In this document: in pieces, positions 54,961-63,288 of the stretch | Layout: each line of letters starts with the position of its first letter | How positions within the stretch are numbered: position 1 is the stretch's first letter | NCBI GenBank assembly: GCA_030681195.1 | Contig: JAUXXJ010000012.1 | Span: 124,001-188,000, forward strand | Origin: Rhodocyclaceae bacterium | GTDB lineage: Bacteria; Pseudomonadota; Gammaproteobacteria; Burkholderiales; Rhodocyclaceae | Reading direction: 5' to 3' | Length of the DNA stretch: 64,000 bases | Program-made: the position numbers and the translations under genes | The notes under the pieces: model-generated | What the model saw: the letters and a program-made list of their open reading frames with translations, nothing else | Databases searched by the model: none | Told to the model about the DNA's origin: nothing

Positions 54961-56859
54961 ATGACCTTGCATGTGCTGTCCGCCCGGGTGTTGTCGATTG
55001 TGCCGCCGATGACACAGCTCAATACCCCATATCCTGCCACGGCCTATCTCACCGGCTTTCTGCGGTCGCACGGCGTCCATGCCGTGCAGGAAGATCTGGC
55101 GCTGGCGCTGGTGTTGCGCCTGTTTTCGCGCGCCGAACTGCAGGCCATTCACGCAGCCCTGCCCGCCAAGCGCACGCCCGCGATGGACTGTTTCGACCGG
55201 GAGCTGCCACGCTATCTCGCCGCCATCGAACCCGCCATCGCCTTCCTGCAAGGGCGCGACACCAGCTTGGCATGGCGCATCGCCGGTCGCGACTTTCTGC
55301 CCGAAGGGCCGCGCTTCGCGGCACTCGACGAGTATGTCGCCCCGGACGGTGGTGACCCGCTGGCCTGGGCCTTTGGCGCGCTGGGCATTCAGGATCGTGC
55401 GCGCCATTTCGCCACGCTCTTTCTCAACGACATCGCCGACGTCTTGCGCGACGCCGTCGACTCACGTTTCGAGTTCGTGCGCTACGCCGAATCGCTGGCG
55501 CAGAGTCAGGCCAGCTTTGAACCGCTGGCCACGGCACTCGCTGCGCCACCCACCCTTGTCGATACCTGCCTGCACGAGCTGACGCTGGCCGCCCTCGCGC
55601 GCCACGAACCGACCGTGGTGCTGATCTCCGCGCCCTTTCCCGGCAATGTCTATGGCGCCTTCCGCATCGCGCAGACGATCAAGGCGCTGCATCCGAATGT
55701 CGTCACCGTACTGGGTGGCGGCTTTGCCAATACCGAACTACGCGAACTCGCCGAGCCGCGTGTATTCGACTACTTTGACCATGTCTGTCTCGACGACGGC
55801 GAGCGACCCTTGCTGGCTCTGCTCGAACATCTGGATGGCCAGCGCCCGCAGGAACGGCTGGTACGCACCTTCCTGCGTAACGGCGGCAAAGTGGCCTACA
55901 TCGCGGGTGAAGAAGCAGACATTCCCTTCGATGCCGTCGGCACGCCCACCTGGGACGGCCTGCCGCTCGACCGCTATCTCTCGGTGCTGGATATGCTCAA
56001 TCCCATGCACCGTCTCTGGTCGGACGGGCGCTGGAACAAGCTCACCGTGGCGCATGGCTGCTACTGGAAGAAGTGCAGCTTTTGCGATGTCTCGCTCGAC
56101 TATATCGGCCGCTACGACGCCGCCAGCGCCAAAACACTGGTCGATCGCATCGAGGCCGTCATCCAAGAGACCGGGCAAACCGGCTTTCACTTTGTCGACG
56201 AAGCCGCGCCACCAAAAGTCCTCGGGGCTCTCGCCGCTGAACTGCAGCAGCGTAATCTCGCCATCTCGTGGTGGGGCAACATCCGCTTCGAGAAATCCTT
56301 CACGCATGAACTGTGTCAGCAACTCGCCGCCAGCGGCTGCATCGCCGTTTCGGGCGGGCTCGAAGTTGCCTCTGATCGCCTGCTGGCACTGATGAAGAAA
56401 GGCGTCTCAGTCGAACAGGTCGCACGCGTCACTCATACCTTCAGCGAGGCGGGCATCCTCGTTCACGCTTACCTGATGTACGGCTTTCCGACCCAGACGG
56501 TGCAGGACACCGTCGATGCGCTCGACTACGTGCGCCAGCTGTTCGCGGCCGGCTGCATCCAGTCCGGCTTCTGGCATCGCTTTGCCTGCTCGGTGCACTC
56601 CCCTGTCGGCTTGCACCCGGATGAGTACGGCATCACGCTCAAGCCGCTGCCGCACACCAGCTTTGCCAAGAACGATGTGCGCTTTATCGATCCGACCGGT
56701 GTCGATCATGATGCCATGGGAAGAGCCCTCAACAAGGCGCTCTACAACTACATGCACGGCATCGGGCTGGACGAGGATGTGCGCAACTGGTTTGAGCAGC
56801 GCGTGCCGAAAGCCCGAGTACCGCGCCACTTCATCGAACGGGCCCTGCAAAACCGCTGA
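54961..56859 (+). CDS. B12-binding domain radical SAM protein
   Basis: A 632-residue enzyme. The N-terminal part contains the family segment PPMTQLNTPYPATAYLTGFL and a Rossmann-like B12-binding region (VVLISAPFPGNVYGAFRIAQ, VVTVLGGGFANTELR). The radical SAM cluster is in HGCYWKKCSFCDVSLDYIGR, with four residues between the first two Cys (CX4CX2C). VDEAAPPKVLGALAAELQQR and GGLEVASDRLLALMKKGV follow. The B12 domain lacks an obvious DxHxxG, so it probably binds base-on or base-off in an atypical way. Substrate unknown. The gene sits alone, 17 bases from cutA. Confidence 0.85.
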   Translation: MTLHVLSARVLSIVPPMTQLNTPYPATAYLTGFLRSHGVHAVQEDLALALVLRLFSRAELQAIHAALPAKRTPAMDCFDRELPRYLAAIEPAIAFLQGRDTSLAWRIAGRDFLPEGPRFAALDEYVAPDGGDPLAWAFGALGIQDRARHFATLFLNDIADVLRDAVDSRFEFVRYAESLAQSQASFEPLATALAAPPTLVDTCLHELTLAALARHEPTVVLISAPFPGNVYGAFRIAQTIKALHPNVVTVLGGGFANTELRELAEPRVFDYFDHVCLDDGERPLLALLEHLDGQRPQERLVRTFLRNGGKVAYIAGEEADIPFDAVGTPTWDGLPLDRYLSVLDMLNPMHRLWSDGRWNKLTVAHGCYWKKCSFCDVSLDYIGRYDAASAKTLVDRIEAVIQETGQTGFHFVDEAAPPKVLGALAAELQQRNLAISWWGNIRFEKSFTHELCQQLAASGCIAVSGGLEVASDRLLALMKKGVSVEQVARVTHTFSEAGILVHAYLMYGFPTQTVQDTVDALDYVRQLFAAGCIQSGFWHRFACSVHSPVGLHPDEYGITLKPLPHTSFAKNDVRFIDPTGVDHDAMGRALNKALYNYMHGIGLDEDVRNWFEQRVPKARVPRHFIERALQNR

Positions 56860-57004
56860 AATTAATCGCTTGCTATTTTCCCGAAATGAGTCCATAGTGC
56901 GCGACGCGATCTTCAAGAGTAGTGCTTAGTTGTTGTTCGGCTCTTCCGTTTAGCCATTTGTCAAAGCGGACGTTTCCCTTCATCACCCCGCCGTCTTGAG
57001 TTTC

Positions 57005-57044
57005 GCCCCATTCGAGGGGCATTCCCCTTTTTACTTTTTAGGAG
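57005..57044 (+). promoter_or_regulatory. Leader hairpin and ribosome site of the cold-shock gene
   Basis: GCCCC and GGGGC enclose ATTCGA at 57005-57020, followed by ATTCCCCTTTTTA; AGGAG at 57040-57044 lies nine bases before the ATG. Long structured leaders are normal for csp genes. Upstream, 56860-57004 shows no gene. Confidence 0.45.
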
Positions 57045-57053
57045 ATTCAAGAC

Positions 57054-57260
57054 ATGGCAGCTGGTACCGTTAAGTGGTTCAATGATTCCAAGGGCTTCGG
57101 CTTCATCACCCCCGAAAACGGCGGTGACGACCTGTTCGCTCACTTTTCCGCCATCCAGTCGGGCGGTTTCAAGACTCTGAAGGAAGGTCAGCGCGTCAAC
57201 TTCGACGTCACCACCGGCCCCAAGGGTCAGCAGGCATCGAACATTCGCACCATCGACTAA
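57054..57260 (+). CDS. Cold-shock protein
   Basis: A 68-residue Csp: [20 protein letters not shown] holds RNP1, and [10 protein letters not shown] holds RNP2. It binds single-stranded RNA and DNA. Length and sequence are those of CspA-type proteins; paralogue identity cannot be told. Confidence 0.96.
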   Translation: MAAGTVKWFNDSKGFGFITPENGGDDLFAHFSAIQSGGFKTLKEGQRVNFDVTTGPKGQQASNIRTID

Positions 57261-57275
57261 GCATTCGCCTGATCC

Positions 57276-57334
57276 GGCATAGCTTCGGTTATGCCATCAG
57301 CGCGATCCGCTAGGCCCGGATTCCGGGCCTTTTT
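57276..57334 (+). terminator. Two hairpins ending the csp transcript
   Basis: The first hairpin, GGCATAGC with loop TTCG and GTTATGCC, lies at 57276-57295. The second, GGCCCGG with loop ATT and CCGGGCC, lies at 57312-57328 and runs into a T-run to 57334, a classic intrinsic terminator. Confidence 0.88.
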
Positions 57335-57360
57335 TATTCCTAAACCAACGAGGTAAATAC

Positions 57361-57621
57361 ATGGCCAAGGAAGAGCTGCTAGAAATGAATGGTGTCGTGG
57401 ACGAAGTGCTGCCTGACTCGCGTTATCGCGTGACGCTGGAGAATGGCCACAATCTCGTCGCCTACAGCGCCGGCAAGATGCGCAAGCACCACATCCGCAT
57501 CCTCGCGGGCGACAAGGTTTCGCTCGAACTGTCGCCTTACGACCTGAGCAAGGGCCGCATCACCTTCCGCCACATCGAAGGTCGCACGCCCCCCACCAGC
57601 CCGGTTCGGCGCAAGTTCTGA
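57361..57621 (+). CDS. infA: Translation initiation factor IF-1
   Basis: An 86-residue IF-1: [40 protein letters not shown] and [15 protein letters not shown]. It is longer than the 72-residue form and has the C-terminal tail TSPVRRKF, as in the second infA of betaproteobacteria that lies near csp genes. It blocks the A site during initiation. Confidence 0.94.
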   Translation: MAKEELLEMNGVVDEVLPDSRYRVTLENGHNLVAYSAGKMRKHHIRILAGDKVSLELSPYDLSKGRITFRHIEGRTPPTSPVRRKF

Positions 57622-57662
57622 CATTGAGGCTTGGGTGGGCACAAGCCCAGCCCGGTGAGTGA

Positions 57663-58565
57663 CTACGCCTGCAAGGCCTTGCTTTTGGCCGCAGCTTGCT
57701 CGTTGGCCTTGCGCGCACCGTAAGCGATCGCTTCATCCACCGAGCCAAACTTGACGGACTGAGGCTTGCCTCCTCCCGACGAGTTATTACTCTGAGCAGT
57801 AGCCGATGCCTGACTCCCCTGAGAAGTTGCGCTATCTGCTGTGGGCTTCCGCGTCGCAGTACGAAACTTGGGAGAGGCAGCGCCCGTGCTTGCGGTAGCC
57901 GTCTTGCTGTCCGAACCGCTTGTTGATGCTGCCGCACCGTTTTTCGCCTCGGCTCCCTGCGTGGTCGATGGCGTTGTCGAAGCTTTCGTACCGCCTGCCT
58001 GTGTTTTGGCCGCAGCTTGCTCGTTGGCCTTGCGCGCACCGTAAGCAATTGCCTCGTCCACTGAGCCAAACTTGACCGACTGAGGCTTGCCACCACTGGC
58101 ACTCGTCTGGGTTTCCTTTGCCGGGGCCGCCGCATCCTTTTTCACCTCAGTGCCGGGCTTCTCCGTACTGGCGCTCTGCGCTGGCTTGGGCGTTGCGGTT
58201 CTGAACTTGGTGGGTGTGGCGCTATAGGTCAGCGCGCTCGAACTAGCGCTAGAGCTTCCCTGTGCTGTCCCCCCGGATTTTTCCGCCTCTAGCTTCGCCC
58301 GTGCCTCGCTACTGATATTAACTGTCGTAGAAGACGTCTTCTGTGTGGTCGAGACGGCACTGCTACTTTGGGGCGCCGCAGCGCCAGCGGTGGCTGTGGT
58401 GCTTTTGGTCGCAGAAGCGGCGGCGGTTTCTTTGGCGGCCGTACCCTCTGAGGCCTTTGCCGCACGCTCCTGGCGACCCTTCTCAAGTGATGCCTGAGTG
58501 GCCGCACTCAATGTGGGGGTATAGCCCCCTTTAACCGAGGATGCATTGGTTGCAGTAATCGCCAT
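57663..58565 (-). CDS. Ala/Ser/Thr-rich protein with a duplicated block, function unknown
   Basis: A 300-residue protein starting MAITATNASSVKGGY, with AAAGGAG six bases before this ATG. It is mostly unordered, with two copies of a block: KFRTAT-x-KP at 120-128 and 233-241, and an exact 30-residue repeat starting GGKPQSVKFGSVDEAIAYGA at 158-187 and 265-294. The folded-looking part is VKFGSVDEAIAYGARKANEQ. TVNISSEARAKLEAEKSG (81-98) resembles motifs seen in surface or flagellar proteins and in the 34.7 kb protein. No signal peptide. AVSTTQK lies on a scrap of the dispersed repeat. Family unknown. Confidence 0.75.
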   Translation of the reverse strand: MAITATNASSVKGGYTPTLSAATQASLEKGRQERAAKASEGTAAKETAAASATKSTTATAGAAAPQSSSAVSTTQKTSSTTVNISSEARAKLEAEKSGGTAQGSSSASSSALTYSATPTKFRTATPKPAQSASTEKPGTEVKKDAAAPAKETQTSASGGKPQSVKFGSVDEAIAYGARKANEQAAAKTQAGGTKASTTPSTTQGAEAKNGAAASTSGSDSKTATASTGAASPKFRTATRKPTADSATSQGSQASATAQSNNSSGGGKPQSVKFGSVDEAIAYGARKANEQAAAKSKALQA

Positions 58566-58576
58566 CATGAGCTCCT

Positions 58577-58969
58577 TTAAGCTGCCAGTTTAAAAAGTGA
58601 TCCGGCACTGTATGACGAGCCGGATGCGCGTCCATTGCGGCCATACAGCTTGTCACGGTCATCGCCTGACTGCATGGCCTGATAAATACTGTCGGCCTGC
58701 TCGCCGATTCTTTTGCCAAGGCGGACAGCACTATCGCTCGCAGCAACCGCCATCTTGGCGTTGGTGGCCGCCGTTTTTGCCGTACCGGCCTCAATCCCCA
58801 GACCATCCGCCTGTCGCGTCGCCGCCTCGGCAGCTTTGCGCGCATCGGCGGCTGCTGCTGCCAGGCTTTGCGCCCTGGCCTCGAGCTGCTGCGCATTACG
58901 CTGCGCAGCCTGCCGTTGCAGCTGGCTGAATCCGTAGGCGGTCGCCGATTGGGATAACGAAATGGCCAT
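58577..58969 (-). CDS. Ala-rich helical protein, partner of the 57.7 kb gene
   Basis: A 130-residue protein starting MAISLSQSATAYGFSQLQRQ, echoing the MAIT start of the next gene. Residues 15-95 are Ala/Gln-rich helix (RQAAQRNAQQLEARAQSLAA, RKAAEAATRQADGLGIEAG) able to form a coiled coil; the end is GSSYSAGSLFKLAA. No signal peptide or span is seen. I do not recognise it. It is 11 bases upstream of the duplicated-block gene and behind a good sigma-70 promoter at 59060-59088. Confidence 0.72.
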   Translation of the reverse strand: MAISLSQSATAYGFSQLQRQAAQRNAQQLEARAQSLAAAAADARKAAEAATRQADGLGIEAGTAKTAATNAKMAVAASDSAVRLGKRIGEQADSIYQAMQSGDDRDKLYGRNGRASGSSYSAGSLFKLAA

Positions 58970-59003
58970 GATGCCTAACTTGAAATAAAAGGCGAAATAC
59001 CCC

Positions 59004-59030
59004 TCAAGTTGCCGTAAAGCTAGCCGATAA
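59004..59030 (+). promoter_or_regulatory. Sigma-28 (FliA)-type promoter
   Basis: TCAAGTTG, 11 bases, GCCGATAA. The -10 is a perfect match and the -35 has one clear mismatch. It points at the HTH gene at 59138, with a leader of about 100 bases. Confidence 0.6.
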
Positions 59031-59059
59031 AAGGTAGGCAAGCCGGTATTTCGCTTTCG

Positions 59060-59088
59060 ATTCTAGTGGCGCGAAACACCACTTTCAA
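59060..59088 (-). promoter_or_regulatory. Sigma-70 promoter for the 58.97 kb gene
   Basis: On the minus strand TTGAAA (59088-59083), 17 bases, TAGAAT (59065-59060). The transcript would start near 59053 and face the rightward sigma-28 transcript starting near 59037. Confidence 0.6.
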
Positions 59089-59137
59089 GTTTTTTAATAA
59101 GAAAAAGTCTTTAATACTCAATGAGGTATACCGAATT

Positions 59138-59515
59138 ATGGATAACCTGACCGCTACCGCCACCGCGTCGGAATGGACGGGGGTATCCGTTCCGTTGCGG
59201 GTGAGTGATGATCCGGAATCGGTGCTACGGGTGTTGCGCCAGCGTGAAACGGACGAAGGCTCCCTGCGTGTGCAGCTCGCCTCCTGTCTTAACGAAATCA
59301 TCCGGGAACGCAAAATGACCCAGACGGTCGTGTCGGGGATTTTCGGCATTCCTCAGCCGCATGTGTCGGAACTACGCAACCACAAATTGAGTCGTTTCTC
59401 CTCGGAACGACTCCTGCGCTTCATTACCCTGCTCGACCGCGATGTCGAAATCGTGATCCGGGAAACGAGCCGCCGTCAGCGCGGCGGGACGCTGTCCGTC
59501 ATGCTTGCCAGTTGA
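59138..59515 (+). CDS. HTH protein, HigA/XRE-like antitoxin or regulator
   Basis: A 125-residue protein starting MDNLTATATASEWTG. The C-terminal domain is a helix-turn-helix of the HTH_37/HigA type: MTQTVVSGIFGIPQPHVSEL and NHKLSRFSSERLLRFITLLD then RDVEIVIR. No toxin gene is adjacent, so it may be an orphan antitoxin or a true regulator. GAGG lies 11 bases before the ATG. A frame start at 59066 would be GTG with a basic extension and no ribosome site. Confidence 0.82.
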   Translation: MDNLTATATASEWTGVSVPLRVSDDPESVLRVLRQRETDEGSLRVQLASCLNEIIRERKMTQTVVSGIFGIPQPHVSELRNHKLSRFSSERLLRFITLLDRDVEIVIRETSRRQRGGTLSVMLAS

Positions 59516-59529
59516 GGCGGATCAACGGC

Positions 59530-59553
59530 GCCGTCTCGCAAGCGCCGACTTTT
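59530..59553 (-). repeat. Dispersed repeat fused to the pgm stop codon
   Basis: Minus-strand copy; its A-run forms most of the TAA stop of pgm. Confidence 0.85.
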
Positions 59554-61171
59554 ACGCAAGCGCCGCCGCGACAATCTGCTGCGCTTCTGTCACGATCTGT
59601 TGCAGATGTTCGGCACTCTTGAAGCTCTCCGCGTAGAGTTTGTAGATATCCTCGGTACCCGATGGGCGTGCAGCAAACCAGCCGTTTGCCGTCGTCACCT
59701 TCAATCCGCCAATTGGTGCGTCGTTGCCTGGTGCCCGGGTAAGCCGCGCCGTGATCGACTCACCGGCCAGCGTGGCAGCAGCCACCCGCTCGGGTGACAA
59801 CTTCTTGAAGGCGGCTTTCTGAGCCGCGCTCACCGGGGTGTCAATCCGCAAATAGAAGGGCGTGCCGTATTGTGCCGCCAGTTCCTGATAGTGCTGCCCC
59901 GGATCCTTCCCCGTGACAGCAGTCATTTCCGCAGCCAGCAGGGCGAGGATGATGCCATCCTTGTCGGTAGTCCAGGCCTCGCCATCCATACGCAGAAAAC
60001 TCGCACCGGCACTTTCCTCGCCGCCGAAACAGACGTCGCCGTCAAGCAGTCCCTGCGAGAACCACTTGAAACCGACCGGCACTTCCAGTAGACGACGCCC
60101 GAGGTCATTCACCACGCGATCAATCAGCCCGCTGGAGACCAGCGTCTTGCCAATGGCCGCACTTTCCGGCCACTGCGGCCGATGCGTCAGCAGATAGCGA
60201 ATCGCCACCGCCAGATAATGATTCGGATTCATCAGGCCGACCGAGGGCGTGACGATGCCATGACGATCCACGTCGGCATCGTTGCCCCAGGCGATGTCGA
60301 ACTCGTTCTTGAGGCCGACCAAGCTGGCCATTGCATACGGGCTCGAACAATCCATGCGGATCTTGCCGTCGTGATCGAGCGTCATGAACCCGAAAGCCGG
60401 ATCAACCGTGGCATTCACCACCGCAATATCCAGCCCGTAGTGCGCGGCAATTGGCCCCCAGTAATGCACGGCAGCCCCACCCATTGGATCAACGCCGATG
60501 CGCACATTGGCGCGGCGAATCGCCTCCATGTCGATAACTTCGCCCAGCGCGTTGATGTAGGGCGTCATCAGGTCGACGGCATGTGTGGTCGGCGCCGCCA
60601 GTGCCAGTTCGTACGGCATGCGCTCGACGGCACGATTGCCCTCGGCCATCAGGGCATTGGCGCGTTGCTCGATCCAGCCGGTGACATCGGTATCGGCCGG
60701 ACCGCCATGTGGCGGGTTGTATTTGATGCCGCCATCCTGCGGGGGATTGTGCGAGGGCGTAATCACGAGGCCATCAGCGCGCCGCGCCGCCTGGTCGGCA
60801 TTGTGGGCAAGGATCGCGCGCGAAATCGTCGGCGTCGGCGTATAGCCGTCATTGGACTGCAAATGGATGTCGACCTGATGGGCCGCCAGCACTTCCAGCA
60901 CGCTTTGCTGCGCCGGGGCGGACAAGGCGTGGGTATCCTTGCCGAGGAACAGCGGGCCGGTAATGCCGGCTTGGGCACGATATTCACAAACCGCCTGGGC
61001 GATAGCCAGAATATGTGCTTCGTTGAAGCTGCCGTTGAGTGCCGAACCGCGATGGCCGCTGGTGCCAAAGGCAACAGGTTGGGTGGCCGGATGGTGATAG
61101 GCCGCCAGCAGGGCGGGAATGTCCGTCAGCGCGTCGGCCGGGGCCGGCTGGCCAGCGAGTGGGTGGGCCAT
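59552..61171 (-). CDS. pgm: Phosphoglucomutase, alpha-D-glucose phosphate-specific
   Basis: A 539-residue phosphohexomutase: [20 protein letters not shown] near the N-terminus, phosphoserine loop [20 protein letters not shown], metal loop [14 protein letters not shown], sugar loop [15 protein letters not shown] and phosphate loop [15 protein letters not shown]. It interconverts glucose 1- and 6-phosphates. AGGAGG precedes the ATG. The stop codon overlaps a repeat copy. Confidence 0.96.
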   Translation of the reverse strand: MAHPLAGQPAPADALTDIPALLAAYHHPATQPVAFGTSGHRGSALNGSFNEAHILAIAQAVCEYRAQAGITGPLFLGKDTHALSAPAQQSVLEVLAAHQVDIHLQSNDGYTPTPTISRAILAHNADQAARRADGLVITPSHNPPQDGGIKYNPPHGGPADTDVTGWIEQRANALMAEGNRAVERMPYELALAAPTTHAVDLMTPYINALGEVIDMEAIRRANVRIGVDPMGGAAVHYWGPIAAHYGLDIAVVNATVDPAFGFMTLDHDGKIRMDCSSPYAMASLVGLKNEFDIAWGNDADVDRHGIVTPSVGLMNPNHYLAVAIRYLLTHRPQWPESAAIGKTLVSSGLIDRVVNDLGRRLLEVPVGFKWFSQGLLDGDVCFGGEESAGASFLRMDGEAWTTDKDGIILALLAAEMTAVTGKDPGQHYQELAAQYGTPFYLRIDTPVSAAQKAAFKKLSPERVAAATLAGESITARLTRAPGNDAPIGGLKVTTANGWFAARPSGTEDIYKLYAESFKSAEHLQQIVTEAQQIVAAALA

Positions 61172-61267
61172 GGTAATCCTCCTTTATTGTCTGTTACCTG
61201 AACAGGCAGACTTTATTGCCCACTATTCTAGTCCTCGCCCTCGGCGCGGTCAGGATAGTCTGACGGG

Positions 61268-62182
61268 ATGAGTATGGTTAGCTCTCTCGACGAAGAACGC
61301 ACGGCACAGGCCGAGGCGCTGGCACGGGCAGGTGCCGACGAGCGCGCCAATCACGCCGCACTGCAGCGCGAGGCGGAACTTGAAGTCTTGCTGGCGGCAG
61401 CCGAAGAACGCACCCAGTCCGAAAGGCTGGCGGCCGAACAGGCGGAAGCGCGTGCCGTCAACGAAGCCCAGGTGCGGCGCCTTGCCATCGACAAGGCACG
61501 CGCCGAGCAGGCCGCCGAAGCGGCCTTGAAGTCGCGGCTGGAAGCCGAGCAACATGCCTGTGCCGAAGCCCAGCGCAAGGAACAGGCGCTGACCGATCTA
61601 GCGGCAGCCTCGGCGGCACGCGCCAAACGCGAGGCCGATATCGTCGCACTGGAAAAAGAAAAGGCTGCTGCCGAGCGGGCCGCCATCCGCGCCGCGCAGG
61701 AACGCGTGCAGTCAGAGCAGGCGGCCGAAACCCTCGCCCTCACCAAGATCGCCACGGAAGAGGAAACCGCGCGCCTGCTGGCCCATCGTCTCGTTGCCGA
61801 AAAAGAGGCGGCCGCAGCGGCTGCCGCGCGCCAACAGGCCGAGGCCGAACTTGAAACTGCCTGTCAGGCGCGCATGCGCCTGGAAGCCGAACTGGCTGCA
61901 CTGGCCGCCCAGCCGTCGGAACGCGCCACGACGCCGAGCGCCCCGCTGATCGTGACGAAACCTGCCGTACCCGCTCCGGGGCATTTCATCCCGCCAGCGC
62001 CGACTTTTGCCAAAATCGGCTGGCGCAAGCTGGCCGTCGGTGCCGCGCTATGCACCGCGCTTGGACTCATCATTGGCCTATGGGTCATCGAAACACCGGC
62101 CCCCAAATCGATCGTGGGGGCCGGCGCAGAACAACCCGGGCAATTCAGGCTCGACACGCGGCTAGGATCGCCGCAGCACTGA
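61268..62182 (+). CDS. Long coiled-coil protein with one C-terminal membrane span
   Basis: A 304-residue protein. Residues 5-220 are an Ala/Glu/Arg-rich coiled coil (EERTAQAEALARAGADERAN onward). After a Pro-rich hinge comes FIPPAPTFAKIGWRKLAVGA and one span (LAVGAALCTALGLIIGLWVI), then a short polar tail. It is probably tail-anchored with a cytosolic coiled coil, perhaps a spacer or scaffold. The hinge PPAPTF is encoded by an in-frame dispersed repeat copy. A second ATG lies two codons downstream. Family unknown. Confidence 0.75.
   Translation: MSMVSSLDEERTAQAEALARAGADERANHAALQREAELEVLLAAAEERTQSERLAAEQAEARAVNEAQVRRLAIDKARAEQAAEAALKSRLEAEQHACAEAQRKEQALTDLAAASAARAKREADIVALEKEKAAAERAAIRAAQERVQSEQAAETLALTKIATEEETARLLAHRLVAEKEAAAAAAARQQAEAELETACQARMRLEAELAALAAQPSERATTPSAPLIVTKPAVPAPGHFIPPAPTFAKIGWRKLAVGAALCTALGLIIGLWVIETPAPKSIVGAGAEQPGQFRLDTRLGSPQH
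61985..62008 (-). repeat. Dispersed repeat, copy in the coiled-coil gene hinge
   Basis: Diverged at one end; read on the plus strand in frame as PPAPTF. Confidence 0.75.
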
Positions 62183-62186
62183 CGTT

Positions 62187-62375
62187 TTACTTCTTGGTCG
62201 GGCAGGTATTCAGGCCCAGCAGCGGGTAGAACGGGCAGAAGCCGAGCGCACCCGTCGCCAGGGGCACAATGCCAATCCAGGCCCAGACGGGACCGCCCAT
62301 CAATGCCCAGGCAATCAGGGCCAGACCAGCGACGATGCGCAGGATTTTGTCGATACCGCCAACGTTTGTTTTCAT
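62187..62375 (-). CDS. DUF2892 small membrane protein
   Basis: A 62-residue protein with two hydrophobic spans: MKTNVGGIDKILRIVAGLAL and WAWIGIVPLATGALGFCPFY, ending LLGLNTCPTKK. This is the YgaP-tail-type DUF2892 domain, often near rhodanese or redox genes. The start at 62375 follows GGAGATTCTC; the frame upstream to 62420 lacks a ribosome site. It is probably controlled by the adjacent Crp/Fnr regulator. Confidence 0.9.
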   Translation of the reverse strand: MKTNVGGIDKILRIVAGLALIAWALMGGPVWAWIGIVPLATGALGFCPFYPLLGLNTCPTKK

Positions 62376-62438
62376 GAGAATCTCCAAGGGTGGTTTGTGG
62401 AAGTGGCGCCATTTCAACACCTGCCCCCGGCGGCGTCA

Positions 62439-62452
62439 GTGACCTAAGTTAC
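62439..62452. promoter_or_regulatory. Candidate operator for the Crp/Fnr regulator
   Basis: GTGACCTAAGTTAC is an imperfect palindrome of GTRAC arms around CTAA. It lies between the regulator gene and DUF2892, about 64 bases before the DUF2892 start. Confidence 0.5.
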
Positions 62453-62459
62453 AGAGCCA

Positions 62460-63101
62460 TCAAACTGACAGCTTGCGCAGCCCCGCCGGATCAAGAATCT
62501 CGATCTGCTCGCGGCCAAGGCGCACCAGACCTTGTTCGGCAAAGCCCTTCAGCAGGCGGCTGACCATCTCGCGTACGCTGCCCAGCTCGTCGGCCAGTTG
62601 CTGGTGCGTGGCCTGGATCAGCTTGCCGCGTCCGAGCAGCAGATTGGCGAGGCGCTGGTCGAGCTTCTGGAAGGCCACTTCTTCGACCAGCTGCATCAGT
62701 TCGCTGATGCGCTCGGCAAACAACTGAAAGACGAAGATGCGGAAAGGCACATGCGCCAATAGTTGGTCGAAAGCCGGCTTGGGCAGGAAAACGAGCTCGG
62801 TGTCGCTCTCGGTGATACCGCAGGCCTTGTAGTCGACCTGGCCAAGCAGGCAACTCGATGTCATGATGCAGCTGTCGCCGGGCAGCACGCGATAGAGCGG
62901 CAACTCCCGGCCGTTGGCACTGCGCTTGACGACGCGAATGCCGCCGGACAGCACAAAGGGGAAGCCCTGACAGGGCTGATGTTCGTCGAATAGCACGGTG
63001 CCGGCAGGCACCGTCATGGTCTGTGCGCCAGACAGCAGGCCCTGCGCCTCGCGGGGCAAACCAGACAGTACCGGATAGAGCGCGTTCAGCTGAGTCATCA
63101 T
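62460..63101 (-). CDS. Crp/Fnr family transcription regulator
   Basis: A 213-residue regulator with a cupin-type sensor domain (VPAGTVLFDEHQPCQGFPFV, GRELPLYRVLPGDSCIMTSS) and a winged helix (THQQLADELGSVREMVSRLL). It lacks the N-terminal Cys cluster of FNR; instead two Cys lie in CIMTSSC, five residues apart, and one more at YKACG, which could sense redox or sulfur species. Pairing with a DUF2892 gene is recurrent in betaproteobacteria as far as I recall. Ligand unknown. Confidence 0.9.
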   Translation of the reverse strand: MMTQLNALYPVLSGLPREAQGLLSGAQTMTVPAGTVLFDEHQPCQGFPFVLSGGIRVVKRSANGRELPLYRVLPGDSCIMTSSCLLGQVDYKACGITESDTELVFLPKPAFDQLLAHVPFRIFVFQLFAERISELMQLVEEVAFQKLDQRLANLLLGRGKLIQATHQQLADELGSVREMVSRLLKGFAEQGLVRLGREQIEILDPAGLRKLSV

Positions 63102-63288
63102 GGCGCAGGACTATACCGCCGCTGCATGCCTTCCTGCGAGCGCCGACGGCTGGTATGCCGAGCGACCGTGACCTTCGATGTGAAGGCCTCCAGGTTGCCG
63201 GAGTGTGTAGCTGCCTGACGATAATCGGCGCTGGCAGGACGGCGGATGAGCGCGCGGGTAGACTTCGTGCCATGCGCCGTAAACTGCC
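63102..63288. other. Intergenic region with repeat copies
   Basis: No gene is supported. It holds one good dispersed repeat copy (63221-63243) and a partial one near 63128-63147 in the opposite orientation. Confidence 0.6.
63221..63243 (+). repeat. Dispersed repeat, intergenic copy
   Basis: Core with one mismatch (CAGG for CGGG). Confidence 0.8.
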
